Positions 43,766-54,812 of a stretch of 64,000 nt of DNA are shown piece by piece (positions within the stretch are counted from its first letter, which is position 1; the number at the start of each line of letters is the position of its first letter). Location of the stretch: the NCBI RefSeq assembly GCF_963678635.1, contig NC_087064.1, forward strand, positions 66,209,548-66,273,547, read 5' to 3'. Origin of the DNA: Symsagittifera roscoffensis. Lineage: Eukaryota; Xenacoelomorpha; Acoela; Convolutidae. The position numbers and the translations under genes are program-made. The notes below the pieces were generated by a model. It was not told the origin of the DNA and did not search any database. It saw only the letters and a list, made by a program, of their open reading frames with translations.

Positions 43766-44563
43766 TCAACTCAAGCAAGATATTTTTCGAGGTCTAGACA
43801 ACAAACAATGTGAGCGACCTTTTTTCAAACACTCGAGCAAAATTTTGTGTTCTGACGATCTTGTGTTCTGACGATTCTCCTCAATATCAAATTTTTCTAA
43901 TTTTCCTCGAATTGTTAGCAAATCTGCTTTAGTACATAGCAAATGGGAATTTTCAAATAAAATAGTGTTACTATGGGCGTAGAAATATCGATATTTACCA
44001 GTCTCAATGATTCGATGAACAAAACCCAGAGCAATGTTGATTTTAGCGGCAGAATCGAGCTTGTTGAAGAATTCGTCAAGTTTCTCGTTGATTATTTTAG
44101 TATCTAACTTGGACACTTACATTTGGAAGTTAAACACCTTATGTCTCCCATTTTTCATCTCCGTATCCACCAGAAACTGTTGACAAGCACTAAGTTCCTC
44201 CTTCAGTTTTTCACCATCTTCCCCTTCTTTCTCCACAATCTTGTTCAAGTCGGCCACCGTATCACTAGGTTTTGGTTGCTTAGTTCCATGTTCCTTTCTG
44301 CGATGTTGTTGGAGAGAGTAGTAGCTTGGGAACTCTTGTTCGCACGAAGGACAAACTGCCGACTGCTTCGAACTTGGTTGAGCATGCTTTTTCGCAACAT
44401 GATATTCCATCTCCTCTTTGCTCTTTGTATAAAAATGTCAGTTTGGACACTTACGTTCCTTTTGTTTTTCACATCTCTTTCGATGTCGAGCTGCATGCTG
44501 GCGAACATACATAATTCCACAATGTTCACACCTGATTTTCTCATTTCGGGTAAGGGCAGGCAT
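43766..44563 (-). pseudogene. C2H2 zinc-finger ORF, possibly N-terminal part of a virus-like DNA polymerase B protein
   Basis: One minus-strand frame runs 266 codons from ATG 44563 to 43766 with two in-frame stops, TGA at 44440-44438 and TAA at 44119-44117. It contains three Cys/His fingers: CEHCGIMYVRQHAARH; a second in which the TGA sits exactly at the second Cys (C-x2-stop-x12-H-x4-H); and CPSCEQEFPSYYSLQQH, a classical C2H2. A helical segment follows (KLKEELSACQQFLVD), then KINIALGFVHRI. I recall this combination from large Maverick/Polinton-like polymerase proteins of invertebrates, but no polymerase motif is present here, so the assignment is tentative. It is non-functional. Confidence 0.5.
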
Positions 44564-45056
44564 TATCTAAAAAATTTTGGGACTTTGGAAATGTTCCAAT
44601 TTTAAAAACTTAAAGTACCAATTGAATGAAAATACTTACTTTTTTCCTTTCGTGAAGTAACGAATTGTAAAGTTTGCTGTAAACTTCAATCGACTGTTTC
44701 TGATTGGCAAACAAAATTAATGATTTAGTTCAAAAAAATGAGCGTATTAATACTAACAAGGAGGTCATCGCCTACGTAATTATCTTTTTATGGTCATGAC
44801 GTCATTCTTCGAATAGAAGTGACGTCACCACCCACGCAATTTTTTTTTATGGTAATGACGTCAACGCCTACGCATTTTTCCAAAAATGGGGAAAATTTTA
44901 GAACTTTCAATTTTAGAAAATCAACCACCAGAACTCTGCAGTTTCTAGACATAACTTTGGATCAAAAATAATCACTTTTTAAAAATATCAATCAAAAATC
45001 TTTTGAAATTCCTCGAGTTCCTCTACAAAAAAAGAATATATATCGTGTGATTTCCC
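44564..45056. promoter_or_regulatory. Triple TGACGTCA palindrome cluster
   Basis: Perfect TGACGTCA octamers lie at 44797-44804, 44820-44827 and 44856-44863, within 67 bp. They sit in an imperfect direct repeat (CGCCTACGTAATT...TTTTTATGGTCA and CACCCACGCAATT...TTTTATGGTAA). The octamer is the cAMP-response/bZIP site. No gene start is evident nearby except the decayed zinc-finger ORF about 230 bp to the left, which is transcribed away from it. Confidence 0.5.
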
Positions 45057-45889
45057 TATTGATGAAATAGATGTACATTCTTACTTTTTCCACAGTTTTT
45101 TGGAAGTTTATGTCGTCCAAATTAGAGTTCTCCGACTAAGTAAAGGTCTCTTCAGGGAAACTTACTCAAACAAAAAGTTTACTTTTGTTTCACATTTTGC
45201 GTATCAAGGCTTCAAACTTACGGCTGAATTACAACTGACAAGGAAGGAAATTTTGTTTATTCTCGAAAGTTTGAAACTGATCAAAACATGTGTGATAATA
45301 TATCAAAAGCTTTTTTTTATTACTTACCCGATTCCAAAGGTTGTAAAAACTCTCCAGCAAAATTCTTTATTTCTTCTTTTCTTCAAAATTTTCAAAGCTC
45401 AAAAACCTGCGTGATCAGGTGTGGAATCAGATTTCCAGAGATTTGCTTCAAAAAAAATCATCAATTTTGAGCTATCCTCTCAAATCTACAACAAAAAATG
45501 GAAGAACTCAAAAATCAGCAATTTCTCATTGATTACATACAAACAATTCAATTAACTTGATGAGAAAAATTGCAGAGATGCTACTTTATCAGTTTTTTTC
45601 TTCTGTTAGTTATATCGTCAGTATTTCTTATTTTTACAGCAAACAAATTTATTCATTTACTTGCATCGATGAGTCCATTGAGAACTTGCAAAGCTTTGAG
45701 AACTCAGCTGCTCGACAGCTCTTTGATTTAAAATTAATTTGGTTTTTGTCTGGTGTTTTATAATTAATATTCTTTGCATCTAAAAATTTGATTTCAAAGA
45801 AATAGGAAAAAAATGATATGATCATAGAAAAAAATGTTACAAATTTTCAAAAAGTTTGTTTAAAAAATTTGTTAAAATCAAACAAATTA
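45057..45889. other. AT-rich stretch without a recognisable gene
   Basis: Open frames at 45100-45414 and 45557-45763 have compositions expected by chance. No splice-supported exon is seen. Confidence 0.4.
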
Positions 45890-47090
45890 TGCAACTGCAT
45901 AATATTTTTTACAAAGTTTTGTTGTAAAGATGGCAGAAAAGCTAAACCAATTTTAAAATTTTGTAAAAAACTTCACAGCGTTTTTTGCACACATGATAAG
46001 AAAATCATAACAATTTTTGCACACTTGTTAAAAACTTTAAAAAGTTTTTGCACCATGCAGAAGTTTTCATAGTATTTTTTCACCTCTTAAAAAACTCATA
46101 TAAAATCTCGCAATTTATGAAAAATTTCTTGAATTGTTTTCGCATTTTACAGAAAAATGTAATAAGATTTTCTTGCACTGTTAAAAATTAAAATTTATGA
46201 ATTTCTTTGTTTCAATTTTGATCATTGAAAAATTCATTTTTTGCATGTATGATGATCATGAAATCAGAAAAACGTTAAATTATGATAGGGAATAGCACTC
46301 AAAATTGTCAAGTAATTTAAAAAGTTTTTTTGCTAAAATTTTGCGTTTTTTGCATTTTCATAAGAAAAAAGAAGTTTGGTTTTCGCATACGTTTTTTAAA
46401 AAATCATAAAAAAATTGAGTCATGCAAAAATTTTTCTCAAAAAACTTCGCATATTTGTCATAAAATCTTTACAGTTTTTGCAAATTGCAAATATTTTCTT
46501 GAAATTTTTTGCACACTTGTTAAAAAAATCAAAGAAAATCTCGCAAATTAAGAAAATATTCTTTGAATGTTTTCGCATTCTAAGAAATTATTATACCCTT
46601 TTTTCTTGCACTGTTAATAAATAAAATGAACGATTTTCTTTGTTTTAATTTTTACCATAAAGAAATTTTTCTTTTTGCAGGCATATTGATCAAAAAGATT
46701 AGAAAAACAATGTATTAGGATAAGGAATAGCACTCGAAGTCATCAATTCTTGAAAAAATTTCAGCATTAGTTTAACAAATTTTTTAAATAAAAATTTTCT
46801 CGAAAGACTTTCCATACTTGTTCAAAAAAATTATTACAGTTTTTGCGGCTTGCAAAATTTTTTACAATATTTTTTGCACACTTATTAAAAAATAAAAAAA
46901 GATTTTTTTGTATTTTAAAGAAAATTGTAACAAGTTTTTCTTGCACTGTTAAAAATTAAAGCTCGAGAGTTTCTTGGTTTACATTTGATCATTAAAAAAT
47001 CTATTTTTGCACGTATCTGAAATAGAAAAAATTAATGTATTAAGATAGGGAATTGTACTCGAAGTCATCAATACTGATAATCTTTAAGCA
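45890..47090. repeat. Tandem array of ~430-bp AT-rich units
   Basis: Three units share TTTTTGCACACTTGTTAAAA, TTTTCGCATT, TTTCTTGCACTGTTAA and a terminal GATAGGGAATAGCACTC. The TCTTGCACTGTTAA word lies at 46171, 46604 and 46939, so spacings are about 433 and 335; the last unit is internally deleted. The terminal module also appears at 42090 and, inverted, at 52215. Confidence 0.7.
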
Positions 47091-48291
47091 ATAAGAAAAA
47101 GGAAGTGCGGTTTTTCCAAATATTTTTTTTTCTAAAAAATATGAAAAAAATTGAGTCCTGCATAAAATTTTCTTAAAAACACGCATATTTGTTACAGAGT
47201 GATTAATTTTCCTTGCATCTTGTAAAAAAATTAACTTAAATTTATTCGTTGAAAAGCATTTGAATTGAAATGAAAAAAAAACGTTGACAAGATTTTTATG
47301 AAGAAATAATCAAAAATTAAAAGAAAAATTGACACTATTTACAAAACCATAATCATCAATAAAACAATCAATTATTTTGAACAAATCAGATTCATGTTAT
47401 GAGTTTTGAACTTTTTGAATTCTATCTAAAAATGCTGAGCTCAGAGTTTGCGTAGATGCAAGTTTTTCATTAGAACTTTGATAATGTTTTTTGAACTTTT
47501 TCCGAACGAGTCGTTTTCTTGACACGCTTGGTGTTTTTTCAGCTCCTTTCCATCGTAAATTATGCTGAATTCAGCAACTAAGCTGACTGAATATTTCCCC
47601 ACTTGATGTCAAAATACTTGAAAAAAAATTGTGTTTGTTCAAAGTGTAAAGAGAATCAATTTTTTTGATATATGTATTGATATTTGTCTAATCTTTAAAG
47701 AGTTTGGCTAAGAAATGTTCATATCAAAATTAAACGAAACCTGAAACTTTTCAAGGAATAGAAAAATTCGTGAGTAGACACGCAATAATCGTGGGTTACC
47801 ATAAGTTTTTCCTAAAATTCCTTGGAAACAAATGTATACAGTGATTTACTATTATAATCTGAATAAAAGCTGGGAAGAGCTTGACACATAGCAGCTGCCA
47901 CTGGGAAGAATGATTTATATAGTAGTAGTAACGCCTAAGCAATTTCCTTACAGCGAAATTCCTTCCATATTTGGTACTACTTCCTTATATGGAAAACGCG
48001 ATGACTCATACTGCTTACTTCCGTTTTCATTTAATCTCAAAATCGTTTCTCTCATTTCTCCTCATCCGATCAGTTTGCTACTCAAAATGTACTTCAGAAA
48101 AGTTGATAGTCCCAACTATATTGAATTTTGAGAAAGTCAAAAAAATTTGGGAGATTTGTTTGGCTCCAAAAATCCTGCAAGAGAAAAATTAACTTTGAAT
48201 CGTGCTTTCAACTATTAAAAATAATTGATTTGGGACAGTTTGAAAAGTTTCACTAAGTCTTTTTTTTTGTGAAAAAGAAGGAATAGGAAAA
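47091..48291. other. Mostly non-coding, one weak minus-strand exon candidate
   Basis: On the minus strand 47564-47397 follows an acceptor (GCTGAATTCAG) and gives 55 open codons ending in TAA (basic text RKRLVRKKFKKHYQ). This may be a terminal exon or chance. A plus-strand ORF at 47910-48131 is not recognised. Confidence 0.25.
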
Positions 48292-48627
48292 TTGGCAAGC
48301 CGGAACACTGTTATTCACGATGCTGAAAACCTTGGGCTCGTACCTATATATGAAGCGAAATCTGGCAAAGAATCAACTATGGGCCAGGAGCTCGACATCT
48401 GTAATAGAGTTGCAACATACAACATGAGGAGGGTGTGTGTTGCAATCAAGAAGTACACTCTGAACAAGCCACCCTATATTCAGATTCGACTCTTCACTGC
48501 AAAAGAAAATGAAGACCTGAAGCAATTTGCATATGTCAACTATACTCTGAATGAATTCAAAGAACTGTCCCAAATATGGGGAGACTTTATGTTTGTTGAT
48601 AATTGTGAACCTCAGTATTATTTGTGA
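48292..48627 (+). CDS. Small ORF with a PC4-like single-strand-binding pattern
   Basis: The 111-codon frame has no ATG at its start (TTG); it may begin at an internal Met or continue from an upstream exon. The centre, RRVCVAIKKYTLNKPPYIQI followed by R-x-F and later V-N-Y-T-L-N-E-F-x-x-L, resembles the beta-sheet and helix order of the PC4/p15 domain, which binds single-stranded DNA. The resemblance is by pattern only. It is the most readable frame in the 44.6-52.4 kb interval and shows no internal stop. Its context is the repeat-bounded segment that also holds the polymerase-like remnant. Confidence 0.35.
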   Translation: MASRNTVIHDAENLGLVPIYEAKSGKESTMGQELDICNRVATYNMRRVCVAIKKYTLNKPPYIQIRLFTAKENEDLKQFAYVNYTLNEFKELSQIWGDFMFVDNCEPQYYL

Positions 48628-49073
48628 TGTTTTTTATGCTTGGTAATTGAAATATTATTGGTTCAAAACTATTTTTTTGATGAAGTGTTTATTTAGAACT
48701 ATCGTATCTGAGGAAAATTCAGACAAAACATACAATTTAATCCAAATTGACAAAAAATTAACCAATTATCAGTTAGTTTTCCAGTTATTGCTTAAGAAAT
48801 TACAGAAAAACTTATTTAATTACTGTTTGTATCCAATTTTATTTTCAATTGCCTTAGTTTGAGGTTTTGATTGGCGACACAGAAAAAATCAAGTGAGATT
48901 CTAAATAGATGAAAAAATTTTATGGTGATTACAAAATAAATGAAAAATTATACAACAATTAGAGTTTCTTTGTTCATTTCAGTAAGAAATATGTTTCTAT
49001 GAAAAGCATTTTCAACGTCTGAAATGGAATTTCATCAAATTTTAAAATTGATCTAATACAAAAAACTACAAGA
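48628..49073. other. AT-rich spacer
   Basis: No feature recognised. Confidence 0.4.
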
Positions 49074-49079
49074 GTGGTA

Positions 49080-49405
49080 GACAGATGATATTGATGGAGA
49101 TTGTATTAGTTTTAACTTGTATAGAAACACAGAAAATTCAATAATTTTGTTGGATGGAGAAGTGATTAAAAAAGAAGAGTACTGCCAGATTTATCAACAA
49201 TGTTTTTTATTTAGAAGTGTTAACTCAGATTGAGTGGTCGATCAGTGAAAAGCAAATCAATGGAAGAGCCTACGAAACAAAAATTGAAGATAAAGAACAT
49301 TATTCCGATTACTGCTTTGAATTTGATACAATACAAAGTCTTGATTTGTCATATCTTATAATCGATTATCCAAAATTAAAAGATTTCCGGTTGTTTATAC
49401 GCTAA
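49080..49405 (+). pseudogene. Unrecognised acidic ORF with a frameshift
   Basis: About 50 codons from after a TAG near 49080 to a TGA at about 49231 (DDIDGDCISFNLYRNTENSI) are followed in another frame by 49217-49405 (KIEDKEHYSDYCFEF, later DLSYLIIDYPKLKDF). A single frameshift near 49215 would join them into about 110 residues. The text is protein-like and acidic. Identity is unknown; it may belong to the same decayed element as the PC4-like ORF. Confidence 0.3.
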
Positions 49406-52309
49406 TGAGTAGTTAGATATTTACTTAAAAATTGTTAAAACTTGGATTTTTATAAAACATCGACTAATTAAAAGGTTTTGTGTAGTCACTATTTTAAACT
49501 TTTCCTTGTTTAGTGCTGGTAAAAGTGTTAATAGAGTAGAGCAGTTTTCAGCAGATTTTGGGTTGATATATTTGGAATTATGGTTTTCTACTGTTTTTTG
49601 ATGATTTCAGAAAAAAAATTGATAACAGACCTGGAAAAGTGAAAAATGTATGTTTTTGCTAAACTTCTCAACTATGTACATCATTCTCAACTAAGATTTT
49701 TTGATTATGGAAATTCAGATTTGGAACAGCAATATACAGTTATGAGGTTGAGAAAATCATTTAAAGACTTTTAGCAAAGGATTTGTGGTATTAATTATGG
49801 TTCGGATTATTGAACGTTCGTTAAAACGATACATTTTCTATCTAAAATTCAATTTTCAAGTGAAATTTTGTTCAAATTTTATTAAACTGGAAGATGGTAG
49901 AAACTGAGAAAATACTAAAATGAGATAGAAACTCAATTTAATTCATTGGGAGTTTTGAGATAACTTAACTAAAATTTAGCTTATCAAATATATCCTGAGA
50001 GAAAATCCGTCATAGAAAGTCTCAAAGATTTGTATTTATGCGTAATTCATTAGAAAAAATATGATATCATTTGATATAATAAGTAAATTTATATGAGAAA
50101 TTTGATGTTTTGAGGATAATTTTTGTAAAGTAAACCCAATACGATATCTTTTGCAAGATGATACAAGAAGATAAAAAAAAGTGTTGCTTTCAAGATCTAC
50201 ATTTCATTATTTTGGATAAAAACGGAAGAAACTTGGAGTGGAAAGTTTTTTAGTGAAAACAATTTGGAGTTTGCAGAAAATTTTTAAATAAACTAATACT
50301 TTAGCAGAACCAAATTTTGATTGTTTGTCATTTAACATGAAAAATTTCAAGTAGATTTACAGTAAAGATTTTGTTCTGCTTTTTTTTATTCAATTAGAAT
50401 TTCAGGTAGAACTACAAAGTTTTTTGCTTGATAAATTTTGGAAAACTAAACAATTGTTCCAATTTGCACTTTGATTTTATTTGCCAAATCAATTTTTTTG
50501 AGACGCGTTCTTTTAGAATTTTTTAGATATTAGGGACTAGGTTTTCAGATTAGAATCAATAGGGCTGCTCTCAATTTGTACTAAAAGCTCAACGTTAAAA
50601 TACACCTTTATATTCTCATTTTTTACACGTGCTTTTGAATGCTTTAACTAGCCTCAATTCTTTCTCATTTGAACATTTTTGAGAAAACTTCCGACAAAAA
50701 TCAAGAATAAAAAGCAATATACTAATTTTTTTGCAAGAAAAAATATAGTTATTGATATCAAAAGTTGTGTTATTCTCAAAAGTTGCCAAAACATTTTACT
50801 CTAGCAACTGAACAAGTGAACCTTAAGGAAGACATTTAGAAATTACATTGTAATAATCAGACGGTATCAGTTCTATTTCATCTCTGCCAGCAAATTTTTC
50901 GTTCAATTGTTACTATTTTCCTCCTAAATTCCCCAAATCTGACTAAATTTTCTTGCAAAGTGAGTTCAATAGCAAACATATGTGTTGAGCAAAAAAACAA
51001 GTTTAACCTTAAAGGTATTATATTTCTTCTGAAAAATCAAGAAAATTATGTTTTAAAAGATACAGAGAGATAAACATCAGTTATGAAGAAGCTTTTGTTG
51101 AACTTCATCCAATATCTAATACACGTTTAAGAAAAAATTACCTCAATTTTGGTCAATTTTAGCAATAAATTGTTCATTTTTTTATCATTGATCTGAAAAT
51201 TGTAATTATTAACTTGAAAAACTTCTCACAAGTTGTAATTTTTGTACAAATTTGGGTAAAATATTGAGAAAAAACTAAGGAGGAGTTGAATCATGGCTTT
51301 TGTTCTAGAAATTTCATGGAATTTTGCTCTAAATGTTTATTTGAACTGAAAACTTTTTTAAATTCTCCCTGAACCGGACAAAAAAAACCAGTTAATTACC
51401 CAAATAAAAGGTTGAAAATGGAAAATTTTGGGTAAATTTGATTTATATTTACTTAACTTTTCTTTTTCAAACATTACGATTAATTTTACTTTTTTTCCGG
51501 AATTTTCAATATTGATTCAGTTTTTTTGAGCTTTCATTTTAGTATTGAGAGCCTTATATAACCCGCTTCATAGCTCAAATTATGGTAAACTTTATCGTAT
51601 TTCAATATTTTGAGAAAAAATGTTGAAAAACTCAATTTTTATTCAAAACTTTGCATCATTGTCTCAACAAGATGCCAGTTAAAATCTATTTTGAGCTCAA
51701 CTTTAAACTCTTTACGTAAGCACATTTTTTTAATTAGATCAGAAGCAACAATAAATTAGACAAAACTATGAGATTTCTGCAATTTTTTTCCAAAAACTTG
51801 AAATTTTTGCAATTTTTTCTAAATACTTTAGATTTTTCCATTTTTTTCCAAAACCTTGACTTTTTTCGAAGTTTCAGTAGGTTTCAGAATTGTTTCAGGT
51901 AGATGCTTCAAAAATTAAGATTTTCTAAAAAAATTAGCTAAAAGGACAAATTATAACAAATCTTGCCGTATTTCGATAAAAATTCCATGTTATTGCACAT
52001 CTTACCATCAACTAACCAAGAACCAAAAAACATAATAGCTTCACTTCACAATCTACACGTAATTAACCTTCAATTTTTACAAATAAGATAGCAGGCTCCA
52101 AATTCTTGCGAAAAAACTAGACTTTTCTACACAAAATCCATTAAAAAAAATCGTTTCTCTTACCATTATCTTACCATCACAGAAACCATGAAACCTTACC
52201 ATTGGTATTCCCTATCCTAATACATTGTAGACTCTACACCCAATGTTAATACATAGCATGGGAAACCGGAAACCTATAACGTATCTTAATACATGGGGTC
52301 TTCCATGCT
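49406..52309. other. Long AT-rich stretch without a recognisable gene
   Basis: I see only scattered short frames. The right edge (52200-52300) carries inverted copies of the TGTATTAGGATAGGGAATA module and an ACCGGAAACCTATAACGTAT block like that at 42710, so it belongs to the repeat family of this segment. Confidence 0.45.
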
Positions 52310-52360
52310 CCCCCCCCCCCCCCCCCCCTGATCAGCTCCAGCATCTACTATCTACTACTT

Positions 52361-53992
52361 ACGTACATAATGAAATCAAATTAAAACAGTATGCCGACAA
52401 TTATTTTCTAAAGATAACAAGCAAAAAATTGGCTCCAGCTTAATCAGAGACGCCGAAAACCTTGTGAAGGTTAGAGGCTTTTTTTCAAAGCCATAAACCA
52501 AGGCGGAACATTTCAAAAACCGAATTCTTCCCTTAGCAAAAAAATTGTTATTCTTCTCGAAAAGATGAACTTTTGTTTGATGGCAATTCAGTAATTAAGA
52601 AAAAACTAGAGCTTAAGGACCTGGATATTTTTATCGTTTTGATTTAAGAATTAAGCTCTCAGGTCATTTTTGTCTTGCATAAAACAGCAGCGGACATAAA
52701 AATAATTGATGCTTGTGACATTCGACCAGAATGGACAAAAATGCAGATGCAGCAATTTTGAGTTTTTAGCGGCGAACCTTCCGAATTGGCGGTTTTGAAG
52801 GAATAAGAGCGTTATTTGGACGATTGAACAAAACGTGAAGGCGGAAGGATTCGGAAGTTCCTAAATTTTAAAAATTCGAATTGATGACGTAATAATTCTA
52901 AGAAACGTCGAAAACGGCCATTTTGGCAGAAAAACCGAAAGAAGACACAACAACAACAGTAGTTGCGACGAGAACAACGGAAAAACTTAGAATCGGAATT
53001 AGAGACGAGCAGAAGTAGCAGAGACCGTTCCGAGTTGCAACTATTGTGTCGCTACAATAATTGCAAGGGCGTTGCGAACAACGGTGAAGGGTAGAAGACA
53101 GCCTTCCGGAAGGAAAATTGAGGTCTTATTTCCCCGGATTCAAGAATCAGGAGGGGTCTCGGGACTGAAACTCTTAGCCTATAATATAAAATTTTAGCTT
53201 CCCTATTGTGTCTTGAATTGAATTTAATTAACATCTGAATTCATTTTGCTAGGATGAGAAGCTAGGAGTTGGGGGAAAGGGTTGATCCATCTTCGATGGA
53301 GATGATGATTTTATCTACTGAACAAAAACAATAGTAATATAACAAGTAGTAGTAGCCCTGATTTTAGAAGTGACCTCGTGGTCTGGGGATACTGAGACCC
53401 AGTCATGAGCTCACTATTTCTGCATGCAATTAAGTTAATTTGAGCGTTCTGGTCGAAGCCGGAGAACAGTAACGTTTTTGTTGACCCGATGTTGAAAAGA
53501 CCACCAAAAGAACTGGCTTGGTAGAGACGGTGAAAAGCATGTAAAGCTCTGTTTAGACGTTAGCCAGTCGTCTTAGGACCTAGTTTTATTTTCTGTCGAT
53601 ATGTATCTTCCGGGCGAATGTTACAGCTATAAGAGAAAATTTAGAGAAACCTGACTTGAAAATAGTTAGTCATTGCCTTGCTATTAGTCATTTTGATTAA
53701 TCGTCTTCATTTTTGTGTGGTGTAAGCGAGTTGCTCAAAAATTCATTGAAAGAGCAATTCGACTGGGGAAAAAAGAACTTTTTCCGATCTTGCATCAAAG
53801 AATCGTGTTTTTTATTTAGAAGACAAGAAAATTTCATTAGCATGAAAACCCTAAATGAAGTTAAATCTTTACTTTATTTGCACGCATGCATTAGTGGTAA
53901 TAAAAAATCTTCTCGTGGCAAAATCCAGCAAATTCTCGTGGCAAGTTCTTTAGCCTAATTGTTGTGATAAACTTAGAAAATAGTTTCATATT
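52361..53992. other. Gene-free stretch before the LINE
   Basis: 52720-53240 is less AT-rich and may be the 5' untranslated region of the LINE or another repeat. A frame at 53713-53958 has no recognisable domain. Its distance and the absence of splice signals argue against a host exon. Confidence 0.35.
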
Positions 53993-54812
53993 TTGAGTAT
54001 GCGAACCAGACGTGCAGACTCAGTATCCACAACGAGTGTTGTCACAACGGATAGCGGAAACTGTGCGAAATGCAAAAAGACTGGAGAACCTGGATCACAA
54101 TGGATACAGTGCGATATTTGTGATGAGTGGTTTCATAATGCCTGTTGCGGTCTACCACCTGATCTTATCCCACAAATTACTAAAGCTAAAGTTACTGTTA
54201 TTCAGATGCAATATTTGTTTATCAAAGAAAGCTTTACCTGTTTCTCATGTTACTGTTCAACATGTTATCAAGGAAGCTCTTTCAGAGTTACCTAATACTG
54301 TGGATAAGTTAGTGAAGGACAACTTATTTACTCTTTTACCTGCTGTTAACACTCAGTCAAGAGTATCTACTGAGAAACTAGAACGCAAACTTGAAATTCG
54401 CATTCAGAACCTTCCTGAACCAACTGATAATACACAGTTGAAAAGGATGGAGTCTGATGAAAACCTTGTATCTGATGTACTTAAGCATTTGAATGAGTGG
54501 GATCGACATAATGTATCCTCAGTTAAGCGTTTGCGTCAATTCAAATCCACTAATACACGACCTCGGTCTGTTTTGGTGAAATTTTCCAATGAATGGACTG
54601 CTAGCAAAGTTCTGAAAAAAGCACAACTTCTCAAAGAATTTCGCACACCAGTGTTTGTTTCGAAGTCTCTAACAAGTGATGAACTTGCATTGGAAAAACT
54701 AATTCTCAAGAAACGCTGGGAATTAATCAATAGCGGAATTCCAAAGCAAGATCTGAAAGTTCGGAATTTACAACTATTTCACAAAGACATTGTCCTGGAT
54801 ATTACTGCATGA
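53993..54812 (+). pseudogene. LINE ORF1 with PHD finger, one frameshift
   Basis: The first frame (53993-54295) encodes a Cys4-His-Cys3-like PHD finger: CAKCKKTGEPGSQWIQCDIC, EWFHNACC and later CFSC. After a frameshift near 54240 the second frame (to 54812) carries ELPNTVDKLVKDNLFTLLPA, a helical stretch and a compact C-terminal domain (RPRSVLVKFSNEWTASKVL) of the kind in CR1/L2 ORF1 proteins, which bind nucleic acid. The stop is a TGA at 54810-54812. Confidence 0.7.

Larger units (their letters stand above)
41723..52360. mobile_element. Segment bounded by inverted G-tract ends, possible large DNA element
   Basis: The left end (41723-41762) has GGAGCTGATC followed by A and a G run. The right end (52310-52360), on the minus strand, has GGAGCTGATCAGGGG preceded by AGTAGTAG-like words, giving about 33 bp of imperfect inverted match. 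Inside lie a zinc-finger ORF of possible DNA-polymerase origin, a PC4-like ORF and at least eight copies of a TGTATTA(A/G)GATAGGGAATA module. No clean target duplication is seen. It may be a decayed Maverick-like or other element, or a composite of smaller ones. Confidence 0.35.

Noticed and set aside
41717-52366. Target-site duplication for the inverted-end segment
   Set aside because: The bases outside the two ends do not match at 4-8 bp, so a single insertion event is unproven.
53713-53958. 81-codon ORF upstream of the LINE as a host gene
   Set aside because: Unrecognised, no splice support, probably part of the LINE leader.
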